A DNA stretch of 64,000 bases from the NCBI GenBank assembly GCA_025677815.1, contig JAIXMP010000047.1, positions 214,408 through 278,407 of the forward strand, given 5' to 3'. Source of the DNA: Phascolomyces articulosus. Its lineage: Eukaryota; Mucoromycota; Mucoromycetes; Mucorales; Lichtheimiaceae. How positions within the stretch are numbered: position 1 is the stretch's first letter; every line of letters begins with the position of its first letter. This document shows, one piece after another, positions 12,250 through 24,048 of this stretch. The position numbers and the translations under genes are program-made. The notes below the pieces were generated by a model that ran no database searches, was not told the DNA's origin, and was given only the letters and a program-made list of their open reading frames with translations.

Positions 12250-12277
12250 AGGTCACGTGCCTTTGAAAAATTGGAAT
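12250..12277 (+). promoter_or_regulatory. Shared upstream element with E-box, copy 2
   Basis: AGGTCACGTGCCTTTGAAA followed by AATTGGAAT, 94-121 bases upstream of the probable ATG at 12371. It matches copy 1 at 9731-9757 once orientation relative to the gene is taken into account. Confidence 0.55.
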
Positions 12278-12370
12278 CGGGTAGTTATTCGCGAAAACAT
12301 ATTTTCCTTCCTCCAATCGTATTGTCAAAATTATTTTGACGAAACTCCAGTTTCGAAATAGTCTATTTTT

Positions 12371-13556
12371 ATGGCCTATAACAGTTATAAAGAAAAAAAT
12401 CCTGAAAAAGATCGAAGACAACTGTTTCAAATAATTAAAGACGATCTTAATAGATTGGAAAAAAGTTAAAATGCACGAAACGGTGCCAAGGCCTGAAGTT
12501 GAAGAAGAGACTGGTCAAGAATAATTCGAAAAGTTCCTGAACAATTTCCTAGAAGACCCTCCTCCACACCCCTTAATTCAACAAACCCAAATATTCATTT
12601 TAATGTTGATAACGTTAAAGTAAAGGAAAATTTGGTTCTTGCTTTCGGGTAAATGACATATGAAATATCAAATCTGTTACGTTTTCAATATATTTAACTT
12701 TTTTTCATTGTGACAAAATAATAGTGACGGTAACGCGATAACAACATCTTCCAGTTCGATTTCTTCCACCTGTAATGCTCCCATGTCTACTGCTCCTTCA
12801 TCCACTAGCAATGCTCCTTCTTCCACTTGTACTAATTCATTTACGGATGATTTACCTTTATTCGATCAGTCATTTGTGATCCAAGATTCAACAAGATCAA
12901 AAAGGAACATTGATGGTAATAAATAAAATTACATGTTTCAATCACACGCTCCTGTTGTTATTATTAATAACTAATCTATCTATTGGCTTTTGCTTCTTTA
13001 GGAATTAAATGATGATAGTTTCGATACTCATAAACGTCGACGTTATGTATTGGACTATATGGTGAATGCTGATAGGTGTTGGAACCATCAAGTTATTGGA
13101 CTTTAAACAACTTGAACATTACCCAAAAGTTTCAGCAGTTCCGGAATCGGTCTATCCTCCTTGCAGATGCCAAGCATAACATTTCAGAAAATCGTCTTCT
13201 TTCGCTAAGCAATATCTTCTCCATCACCCGATCGCAATCGACTTCTTGTTTGCACCATGTCCACGAATCTTATTACAAGTCCATTGTGAAACTTATTAAA
13301 CGTGAATAAGGTTGGGCTTCACTCCCATTTCCAGCACGTACATGGTGTAGCATGGTCGACGAAGTAATTGGTAGAAGAGACAAACTGCCGGTGAAGAAAC
13401 TCTATGCTTTAATTCGATAATTGGCAACGCATCAGCGGCAGCATTTGGCGAAGGAGACCCCGATGATGATGAAGACAATGATGATAATGGCAAAAATGAC
13501 CACGACCACACCAACACCATCGATGAAAATAATGACCCGGACGATCACAGCGATGG

Positions 13557-13589
<33 letters not shown>

Positions 13590-14148
13590 GAATGTTGATG
13601 ATTTGTTATTGACTACTAATATCCTTGATAACCTGGTCGGTGCGTTTCAGAATTGGATTGATAATTGTGTTTTCGAGTCAACCTTCATACAACAACATTT
13701 ATCACCTTTTATGATCCCAGTATTTCAAAGACTCTCCATTACATTACGACTGGGGGAAACGCACATTAACAATGATCCAACATCTTTATTAGCTGACTAT
13801 GTCAGTACATACCAGACCACAAGTGGCGATAAATTTGATTTTCTTTCTTGTGAAGTCAAACCATTTGGCAAAAAATCAAGCTCTCAAGTACAATCGGATT
13901 TCACAAAACTTGGAAAGGAGTTGAAGCAGATGGTGGACAAGTTGTTGGATTATGGGGTAGAATCACCAGTTGTAGTTGGAGTATTAGTTGAGGGCTATAG
14001 CATGAAGACATACTCGATGCGTTTAATTGAAGATGGCTGTTATATATTTTATGAACATGGCTCGCTAACATTATTGCAATCACCACAAGATGTACATGGA
14101 GCGCTGATAATTATTGAACACTTAATTCAATATGGAAACATCTTATAA
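12371..14148 (+). pseudogene. Broken paralogue of the PD-(D/E)xK-like gene
   Basis: ATG at 12371 opens a coding-like exon (MAYNSYKEKNPEKDRRQLF). Further exons lie at about 12595-12648, 12726-12916 (Ser/Thr-rich) and 13003-13075. The frame then shifts at about 13075, meets a TAA at 13307-13309, and shifts again near 13400. An acidic run (about 13450-13590, poly-Asp) leads into a clean C-terminal domain ending at 14148. This domain aligns with the intact gene: VFESTFIQQHL with VLEDTYIHKYL, KFDF with KPDF, EVKP with EVKP, then VGVLVEGYSMKTYSMRL with TGLCVEGRTCTGYRMKL. The putative catalytic residues Glu, Asp and ExK are therefore kept, but the segment between Asp and ExK is much shorter. It could be expressed as a shorter C-terminal protein, though I see no evidence for that. 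Confidence 0.6.
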
Positions 14149-15099
14149 TGCACGCTCCAAAATATTGATACTCGAGCTATTACTACTGATACACCTAACA
14201 ATGTTCCTGTCCATTGGATGCGATAATCACTCGGGACCCCTTTACGTATAAATGAAGAACGATGAAATGTTTTTTTATTTCACTTAAATATACCTCTTTT
14301 TATTTACTTCTCGTCATTAGCTACTCTGTTTCACAGTTGATCCATTTAGTGACCTTCATATTGTAACAACTACTAATCATATATATATATATATATATAT
14401 ATCTGTGTCCTCAAAGTACCTCCCCTCCATTATTGTACAATTTCAACTAAGCGACTTACCAAATCAAGCATTCTTTTTAATATTCCCATAACTTTTTTTT
14501 CATTGTGTAATTTTCTTCTCTTCTATGTGATTTTATTCAAATGTTCATCTCTCTCGCTCTCTCATCTTTGTCTTATTTGTTCTCTTACTCTATCTTCTCT
14601 TCCCATTCTATTCTCTTTCTTTTTGTTCATTTACTTACATCACATATAATAATAATATTTTCTCATTTCAAAATAATAAAAAGTTTTTTTATTACTATAC
14701 CAGAAATTTGAAGCTTAGTTTATGATATATTTGTTTTGATATGAAACGTGCAATCCTAAAAACCAAGTTTGATGACTTGGATATTGCTTGTCATTGGGCG
14801 TAAGTTGAAAAATATGTATTACTCTATTGGTATATACTATAATAACGATAACCCTAAAATCTACTGCAAATAGTCATTATATTATGATAATATATATATA
14901 TATATATCAAAAAAACCTCTTTTAATATCCATCGTATAAATCTATAACAGTTTAACATTTGAAATAAAGTGTTTATTGTTATACATAATATGTTCATTAC
15001 CAATTATCATCATGATCTTTTCATCCTTTCTTGTTGCTGTTATTTTTATTTTTCTTTCCTTCCCAATCTCCATCATCGTCACCTTTATACCTGTAGTTT
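14149..15099. other. Gene-free, pyrimidine-rich DNA with AT microsatellites
   Basis: Long T/TC-rich stretches (14480-14720 and 15000-15200) and (AT)n runs near 14380-14403 and 14889-14907. No gene can be supported. Confidence 0.6.
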
Positions 15100-15640
15100 T
15101 TATCTCCCTTCTTTTTTTACTTTCCAATCGTCATCATCCTTTTTCTTTTCTTTCTCCCAATCTTTATTGGGCTTGCCTTTTTTCTTTTCCTTTTCTTCAT
15201 GATCATTAAGGACAGGGACAAATACAGGTGTTTCAATTGAAACTACTTCGATAATTGTTGTTGAAGCAACAGCACTTGTGATTGCGATATGATCAGAGGT
15301 CGAGAGTTCCGTTGTATGTACCGTTTTTGTTGTAGCTGCACCTGTTTCTGTAATTGACAAAGTTACTGTCGCTGTTTCTGTCATATCACATTTATAGTCT
15401 ACGCGGAAGCAGCCATTCCATTCTCCATGTCGAAGAGCAGCGTAACCAATTTTAACATTTCTATTTTCCAAATTATACACAAAGAATTAAGCTGCTATTA
15501 AGTCGGACATTGCGACGGTAACTTGTAGGTATTGTGTGGTGTAATAATATAGCTCTGTTCTTATAATAAAACAAATGCTTATTTTGGGTAAAGTTGGATA
15601 TTTTATGACCTTGGCAGCAATTATAACCTTTGGTTATTAA
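15100..15640 (-). pseudogene. Broken gene for a Thr-rich, Lys/Asp-tailed protein
   Basis: A single minus-strand frame is coding-like from about 15640 down to the TAA at 15100-15102. It has only one interruption, a TAA at about 15492-15494 in the middle of an otherwise continuous sequence (TVAMSDLIAA before it, FFVYNLENRNVKIGY after it). The part after the stop contains two Cys in GCFRVDYKCD, a Thr/Val-rich region like a secreted or cell-wall stalk, and a charged tail of Lys, Glu and Asp. I see no start codon or signal peptide, so the 5' part is missing or decayed. The family is not recognised. Confidence 0.45.
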
Positions 15641-16635
15641 AAAACGATTCTGCTGTCACTGGCACTCCTACCCCATCATAGATTATTCACACAGCCCCAC
15701 ACAATAATATATAGTAATCAGATGCACATGAATCAAAAGAGAATATGTATTGACCAATCAATAAAATATCTTAAAAAAAATATGCTATGTGTGTTCTTAC
15801 TCGTGTTTTGCCACCATACATTCATTTTGCTCATATGTGCAGCAGTGAGATGATCATCGTGCATTTTACGCCCCTCCCCCCCCAAAAAAAAAAGTAATTG
15901 TTCTCTATTTTCTAATAACCAAAAAAGATGATCCCTTCTCACGCCTTTCTCGATGGATTAATTTAGTAACTATAATCATAAAAACAAACCTCTAAAGAAT
16001 ATAGTTATACTTTTTTTGTAAAAATATGCACGCTTTTATTTCATATAAATACGTAAATATACTCACAAACAATAAATAAGTAGAAAAAAGAAGAAATCAT
16101 AAAAAGAGATTATATAAAAGAAAAAAAAGAAAAGCTTACACAAGAAAATATCTACGACCGTTATATACAAATAATGTCGGTGTAAATGAACAAAAGGGGA
16201 AATGATCTGGCAAATAAGTGAAAAAAAGGGGGAAGGAACTGCATCCAGTGCAAAAATAAAAAGAAAATGATATGAAAGATGGTGCGAATACAGTACAAAT
16301 GTAATTTTTGTTTTTGTTTTTTTTTTTTTTTTTGAAGTAAAAGAAAAAGAAAAAGGGTACAAGCATATATAAAAAGAAAAAAAAGAAAAGAAGCTATATA
16401 AGAGAAAGTGAATGGTTATTTTTGGTTTTTTTTTTAAAAAAAAAGAGGTATCGTTCTTCGATTCATATACAATCCTTAATTATTATTTGTCGTTTATCAA
16501 ATAATTTGGATTCAAAAAAAAAAAAAAGGCAGAGTTGATGATGTTCTTGTTATTAGAAATCAAAGCTTGGTATATATAAAAATAAAAGTAATTTAGTTTT
16601 CTTGAGACGATAGAGACGATTGGATTATAGAATGA
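15641..16635. other. Gene-free, A- and T-tract DNA
   Basis: Long A-rich runs and T homopolymers (for example 16316-16334). Reading frames here encode only Lys/Phe runs. The part next to 16636 is the 3' flank of the bHLH gene. Confidence 0.6.
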
Positions 16636-18800
16636 TCAGTGGTTATTAAACATATGATTGTAACCTAAATAATACAAGAATATATAGATTAGAATTCGAG
16701 TGTTATGTTATATATATATATAAATTCATTATGTTAGTAGTAATTAAATACTTACCACCATTTGGATCATGTTGAAAATAAGAAGGTGGAGGATGATACA
16801 TGGGTGGCATGTCCATCAATGAATAGGGTTGACTACCCGTAGAGGTTGACATGGAAACCGCTGCAGCAGTTGCTGCGACAGCAACTGGCATAGTGACATC
16901 TTGCATATTATACATTGGCGCAGTACTCATTATTGGTGCTGTTATAGGTGTGGTTGTTGGCTGAAGTGGTGAGCCGTTGTTATAATCCATATCCATCATA
17001 GAATGATGAGGTGGAGGATGTACTGCATAATTTCCATGATTAGCCATCAAAGCAGCAGCGGCAGCAGCTGTTACGGAAGGGTGATATTGTTGTTGTTGTG
17101 CATCTAACAATGAAGGAGCTCCAGTGGCCATATTCAACATAAGTTGTTGTTGTTGTTGTTGTTGCTGATGATGATGATGATGATCATAGTAATTAGGTTG
17201 TTCTTGTGGACGAATTATAAAGCCTGTTGTTGATATAATATTACTATCCCTTGATGTTTGCATCAATGTAGGTTGTTGCTGGTGCTGATGTTGTTGTTGT
17301 TGTTGACGGAAGAATGCTACTGCCGCTTGTTGTTGTTGCTGATGATGAGGGTGAGGAGGAGGAGGTGGACGGGCGTGAAAGGCAGGGTTCATCACTGATT
17401 TTTGTTTTGTAAAAGAAAAACTACGTCTTGGTTTTGTTGTTGATTGCCGTTGTTGTTGTTGTTGTTCAGCCAAAGCATTTACAATAGCACTAGCACTTTG
17501 GTCGGGTGGTGGAGCGCCATCACTTGTGGTGGTCATCAACATGAAGCTTGCATCTAATGACGATGTTGAATTTTGTCGCATCTTTTGTCTTTCATTCGTC
17601 ATTGGCAATGTGTCATTTTCGGAAACAGGAGACTTTTTTTCTCGTTTTATAGGCTCGTCATCATTTTCAAAAATCTCGGACACTTTACGTTTGGGAGAAG
17701 TATGGGTGCTTGTTGCTGGTGATACTTTTTTATCCTCGATAGCAAGTGTATCCAAATTAGGATTCGATAAAATAGGTGATGCGGGTGGTGATGAAACTAT
17801 TTGAGTTGTTGTTCCATTGTTATCGCTCGTACCGTTACTACTGTCATGATAGGGTACCCCAGTTGAATCATCAGTAGCATGGGTCAAGACAATTTGTTGT
17901 TCAATAGGTACATTTGTATTGGATAATAATAATTCGGGTGATAGATACATTGGCTGCTGCTGTTGCCGTTCGAATAACGATGAGGCAGACGATGAAGAAG
18001 AAGAAGAGATATTCCCGTCCATAGTAATAACACCAGAACCACCACTTAATGTTTGCTGTCGTTGTAGTCTTTGATGTTTGGTTTTTGAAGCTTGATCTCG
18101 AAGTCGTTCGTTTTCACGTCTTAGATGTTCAATTTGACTTTGAAACTTTGTTTCCCTAGTAGCAGACGAAGAAACTACATGCATATAAAATATATATTTT
18201 TTAATATTCATCCATGATTTAAATTCTGAGAAAGTATGTGTGTGTGTGTGTGTATATATATATATTTTTTAATATTAATTCTTTTATAGTACCAAATTCG
18301 AGGGACTTGCTAACAATAACAGATTTACTGGGTCGACGTACAGCTTGTAAAGATGGTAAAGCACAAGCAAGTTGTTGAAACTTATTATTAAGGTTTTCTC
18401 GTCGTTGACGTTCAAGAGCATTATGAGCAGAACGTTTATCAACATGAGCAAGATCGTTTATACTACTTAATAGATTGAAATAGACAAGTGAATAAATAAT
18501 AATAGATAATATATTTTTTTTTTCATTCTATTACCTATCCTCTACATGTGTCATATCAGAAGATGAGTATACATTTCCTAATATATATATGGATATGTAC
18601 TGTCAATAATAATACTATATAAATATTTACTATTTGTTTCTAGTTGTTAATGAAATGCAGAAATTGAAAAAAATAATAATAATAAATTTACCATAATGAA
18701 GATAAGAGGAAGGACCTGGTGTTGAAAAGCCTAAAAAGTTATTTGAAGAATTCCTAGCGGATCGACTGTTACTTAAAGTTTTAAATCGTTGCGAAGGCAT
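16636..18800 (-). CDS. bHLH-leucine zipper transcription factor
   Basis: Five exons (minus): 18800-18692, 18577-18535, 18462-18293, 18174-16756 and 16664-16636. They total 1770 nt, 589 residues, and all introns are GT-AG. Exon 3 carries the basic helix-loop-helix (about residues 59-107). It starts KRSAHNALERQRRENLNNKF, with the H..E..R pattern of factors that bind CACGTG E-boxes. A leucine-zipper-like helix follows directly (IEHLRRENERLRDQ, about residues 117-134). The long C-terminal part is disordered, with poly-Gln, poly-His, poly-Ser and Pro-rich tracts and a KRKVSEIF basic patch. The last exon adds only nine codons after a GTAAGT donor with a CTAAC branch site. It acts as a nuclear DNA-binding regulator; the target genes are unknown. 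Confidence 0.85.
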
Positions 18801-21800
18801 AGGTCAGATATCGTTGAAATAAAAATATAAAAAGTACAAAAGAAAGAAAGAAGCAAGGAGGTTGAAGGGATGAAAGGTGTGTTATGTATAATATAGAAGA
18901 AGATAATATATAATGATAAAACTGTAGTAGTAGAAGTACTAAAACAACAAAGAAATATTTATTCTTTGACTTAAGAAAGAAAAAGAAATATAAAGTGAAA
19001 AGAAAAACGAAAAATAAAATAATTGGAATAAGAACCTAAAAAAGGTTGAATGAATGTATTTATGTGGTATTTATATATACACTTTAAGTAAGGAGGGTGG
19101 GGGGAGATGACTTGAGAGATTTCCTAAAGGATGATAATGATTTGCTTGTATACGTTACAAAAAATGTGAACAGTATTGATGATCCTTTTTTTTAAAAACT
19201 GTTGTTTTATTATGGAAAGGACATTCAAGAGTTATATTGTCCTACTACTCTATATATTTATGATTATCCTTACTTACTAACTACCATCAAAAATATATAT
19301 GTAAACGCTCGATCGTACAATAAAGCGATCTGTGCTTTCTTTTCATCATTAAAAGACCGAATTTGTTTATATAATTAGGGATGTCTTCTTTTTTTTTTAT
19401 GTAACAATAACACAATGATACACTACATAACAACCTTTTTGATTTAGATACTAGTAAACCGATGGATCAGTACACTAGGTCCAATAATAATCTAAAAAAA
19501 CAAAGGGTTCTTCATATTTATCAGGGTTTATTTCCATACAGTTTTTTTTTCAACCTGCCTTTCCCAAATATACCACCGAATGTATTGATCACGCGCTACT
19601 GTATGAAGAAGGTAAAAAAAAAATCAGTGGCTATTATTATTAGTATTATTATTAAAAGTCATCATTATTCTCTCTGTTTTCGGCACCATTGAATAATAAA
19701 CGGACATATGCAGGAAGGTCTGTGCATATTGCAGCACAATTCAATTCAGTCACAGCCTAAACTTTTTTGTTGTGGGTATAATAAGGAGGAAGAAGAGTAT
19801 TCACCAACCATCTATTAGGGACTTTCTTTTTTGATAAAAAAAAAAAAAAAAACTTTAAATAATAATAATAATAATTAGCTATAAAACAAATCGAGCAGCT
19901 TCTCTACTTTTGATGATGTGTTGTTACAATTTTTTATCATTACTTTGATCATTATAGTCGTTATTCTATTCTATTACCAGAGAGGTTCCTCTCTTAGTAA
20001 TTGGTATATATTATTATTATTACTACTAATAGCTGATAACAAACAAAGAAAGAAAAAAAAAGGATCGTCATGGCTAAAAAATTATTTATCAGTTATTCAT
20101 ACACTTAACTCTGAGAGATATACATATACACACGGGTAACAACATGGTAACGCAGCATAGATTTTGGTTGTGCAAAACATCAATTTCATTATTATAAAAA
20201 AAAAAGTTACTTTACATAATATGGTTCATCTCACTTATAGAGATAATATCACCAACTCCCGGAAGGGGGACAGACTTCCTATATTTCTTGGATTAGGGTC
20301 CTCTTCTTCTTCTTCTTCTTCTTTAAAATACACTCCTTTTCTTTTGTTATAAACTTTAAACTGTGGTATCACGTTCGTCTTTGAAATGACAGGATTTACT
20401 ACTTTACTCTCAAAAAAATATGATTGGCTAATTTGATTTTCCATATGGTTGCACTACTTGTCGCTCAACCAGTGTCAATCATCATCACGTGCATTACTAT
20501 TGAAAAAATTGGAAGGAAACATAATTATTTTACACGCAGTTGGTTATTATTACTTATTATTGTTATATGGTAATCCTTTAGTATATAATTACTATAATAT
20601 CCAAATTGAATAACGATTTTAGGATCGGTTGTTTTACTCCCGAGGAACAATGTTAGAAAAAAAAAAAAGGGGGGTGTGAGGGTTCTTGCAGAAAGGATTC
20701 GGAAAAGGACGTGAGTTTATAGACTTGCCAAGAAAAATCCAAGGCAATGTCTTATATATGCATTTGAAAAACGCGTTATAATAAAATATATATTTTGGAT
20801 TGATAACTAATCATGACAAACTGTAGAAGGACACTATATAATCCTATAGATGATACATCATCATACGTATAATAATTTCAGAGTATATACAAATTTCCAT
20901 TTGAATGATGAGCAACCGCATGTATGTATGACGCGTCACCCTTTGTTCTCCGAAATCTGTTTTTTGCACATCATTATCATCATCGTTGTCATCCTGCTGT
21001 TGATAATAATAATAATAATAATAATAAAAATTATCATCGACGAAACATTTCTAAAAAAAAAAAAAAAAAAAGGGAATCCATCACCTTCCTCCCTTATGAG
21101 TAAAGTAGCCCCTTATATATATATTTTGATTTGATAATGCTTCATTGAAACAATAGTGATTATAGTGAAGAACAATAACAGAAACAAGCAATAGCTTTTC
21201 ATACTTTTTATTATAGAAAGTCTGTTTTTATTATAACGGTTGGTGCTATCATAACGAGGAATTTAATAAAGTACGTCGTGGCTGAGGCATAATAATGTAA
21301 CCGCCATTTTTTTTTTCTCTTTTGACATTTTTCTTTATTATCGATGCAATATACAACAACTTTTTCTTAAAAAAAATCATAAAGTTTGAGTGTATTTTTT
21401 TATTTTTTCAAGGCATGAGATTATTTTGTATTCGATCGATGATATATCTTTTTTGAAAGGTGTCATTGCCGATCATGTAACGTTAGTTGTGTAACCGCAT
21501 TTTTGAAAATGTACAGATCGTGGTTCCAATCATATTTTGTCAACTCAAAGGAGTATGTTATTAAGGTATCAACTAATAATAGTTTTATAATGTCATCATT
21601 TCGCGCGTAAGAATCAATGAATAATGGTTATCCCAGTCTTTATTTATATATTCTCCCTTTCCTTTATTATTATTATTATTATTAAATAGCAAGATGAACA
21701 GTCTCCCTTTTTCCAATGAAGAGTGAATAACAAGTCCTTCTCGATATCACTACCTTATTTTACTTTTAGTAAAAATACTAATATGCATTTGTACGATATT

Positions 21801-22939
21801 TAAAGTATAGAAATAGAATCAAGGAGAATTATCATCATGGAACGAAAACGTTGTTGTAGAAGATGTGTGGCTAAATAATAATTTGTCTAGTTCTATGCAG
21901 GTTTTGTAGCTCTTCTCTTTAAAGAAATAAGAGTTCTCCTTCATTATTGTTTATAGATAATTAGTCATTATAAATCTAATAACCTTTAAATCGGATTTTT
22001 CATCAAGAAAAGGAGTGGTGGAACACCACCATTTACACTCTGATGGTTTATATGATAATAATTCGGTCAATCTTCTTAATTTGGATCTTTAAAGGGGAAT
22101 TTTTTTTTTAAAAAAAAAAAGTGATTGTGATAGATATAATGACATTACATCGTTCAAAAACTAAAGTATTTAACTGCATATATATAATATAAGTAGCTGA
22201 ATGATACATTATAAATAGTATTATTTAAAAATATTATTCTATGAATAATAGAACCATGACATTGTTTTTATTACGATACAAAAAAAAAATCGTAACAAAC
22301 GTTAATGACCTGCTGATAATAAAAACTTACTTTTTTTGTAATCACTGATCCTATGCATTCTACATGAATTGATGACCTCCTGAGAGAGAAGTCAATAGCT
22401 GTTTTGTTAGCAATGGATAATATTATGTAACTGCTGTATGTATTATATAGTTGTAAGTATGTTTCAAAATGTTATGTAGAATAATGATCAAATATATTAC
22501 TTGTAGTTACATATTATATCATGATTAGATATTAAAAGATGAAAAAAAAAACTTCTAAGAATATTTTATTTGTATTGTAAAAACATACTCTAATAAAATG
22601 AAGTATAAATCTCTATGACAAAAATAAATGGATCAATATAAAAGGAGATATAGTTTCATCGTACTTAATAGATGATAACTCACTGATGATCTGGAAGAAA
22701 AATCATCATACTCTGTGTGTAGTATAATATATGTGTATTTATTATAAAAAATGAAATGACCCCTATTTATTATATAATATAGATAATTTTATTATGGTAA
22801 ATAACTCTTTATTTATTAATAATAAATAGGTAGCAGGTATAAATACTATAAGAGTTACAAAATGAATGACCTGTAAATTCTTTTTCGTTGTTGCAACTTT
22901 TGTTCAAAGAATATTAATAAAGTCTAATCCATAAAACCT
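18801..22939. other. Four kilobases without a supported gene
   Basis: The 5' flank of the bHLH gene is followed by AT-rich DNA with many A, T, AAT and TTC runs. Short frames in it are low-complexity shadows. I saw no splice-consistent coding, no inverted repeat ends and no tRNA-like B box. Confidence 0.55.
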
Positions 22940-23521
22940 TCAATGGTATAAAATACACGATACAATCAGAACGTCTCTAACATTAAGAATTGATTTAACG
23001 TTACTACTAGGAGCTGTTTTCATTGTAATTCTGAACAGTGATCCATCATTACCAATTCTTGGCAATACTGTAGCAGTAAATGGCTCATCCGGTTTTTTTT
23101 CCCGAGTTTTATCATATAATGAGTTAAACTACAAAAAAAAAAAAAAAAATTCATGTGGAGACTTGCCTCATTGTTATTTACACCGGTTTCGAAGTTTCAG
23201 TCTGTGTTACCTAGATCGTCGTTATAATCTTTTAGCAGGTTTTAAGCATAACTCTTTAAAACCCACTCTCATCTCACTTGGCGCCAATATGATACTATTA
23301 TACAATTTTTTTTTAATATCTCTTCTCTTAGCTCAACCCCTTACAGATGTACGTTCTTATGGGGCTGAATTATTCTTCTTACAGATGATAAATTATATAC
23401 TTAACACTCTTACTTGTTGTATCAATATAAATAATTCTTTGAAATGTCTATATCTTCTATTGAATCATGTCATTCTTATTTTTGAAATCTTGAAATCTGT
23501 CATGTAACGATTTTACAGAAT
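22940..23521 (-). pseudogene. Relic of a multi-exon gene
   Basis: Three minus-strand coding-like stretches follow good acceptors. At 23521 downward, DSVKSLHDRFQDFKNKNDM is then broken by several TAG/TAA codons. At about 23300-23215, IILAPSEMRVGFKELCLKPA is broken by TAA. The last exon, 23128-22940, is open (FNSLYDKTREKKPDEPFTAT to a TGA). The number of stops shows that it is dead. The family is not recognised. Confidence 0.45.
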
Positions 23522-24048
23522 CTGTAATAAAAATTACACCGTTAAAATACAGAATTCATCGTTTGTATAGTCAATCATAAAAAGTACAAAGCAATACCAT
23601 GAAACAGATCTTGACCCCATCTTATAAAATAATTGGGAATAATCTTGAAACACTAACCTCCCTTCCTCTCTTCAATTTCCCCTGTTTGATCAATTGTCCA
23701 CGTGTAAAAGATTTTATGCTATAACCGCTAGTTTGATAACACTATTGTTGATAAATTTTTTTTACGATAAATGCTGTTGTTCTTTATTAAACAGAGAGTT
23801 CTTTTTTTTTTTTTTGTCTTTGATTTTATTCTTGAAACATATCATCCAAAGAGCTAATAACATACTCTATTTACAATCCCTTTCCTTTCGTTTCTTTATT
23901 ATTACATATTATTATTCTTATATTCAAGAATCAAAATAAGTTGTTATTCTATTTTATTCTTCATCTTTTCTAATACATTTGTACAATTAATCCGGTAAAA
24001 AAAAAAAAAACATTTATCATAACTATTCAAGAAACAAAAGGTCATTAA
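23522..24048. other. Upstream region of the Rch1-like gene
   Basis: AT-rich with T homopolymers and an A run just before the ATG at 24049. No other gene is visible. Confidence 0.5.

Noticed and set aside
13555..13590. GAT repeat as a functional microsatellite locus
   Set aside because: It lies in frame in the acidic region of the broken paralogue and encodes poly-Asp; no other role is needed.
20850..21134. 94-codon open frame with Ile and Lys runs
   Set aside because: It is made of AAT/ATC microsatellite and poly-A; no coding character outside the repeat.
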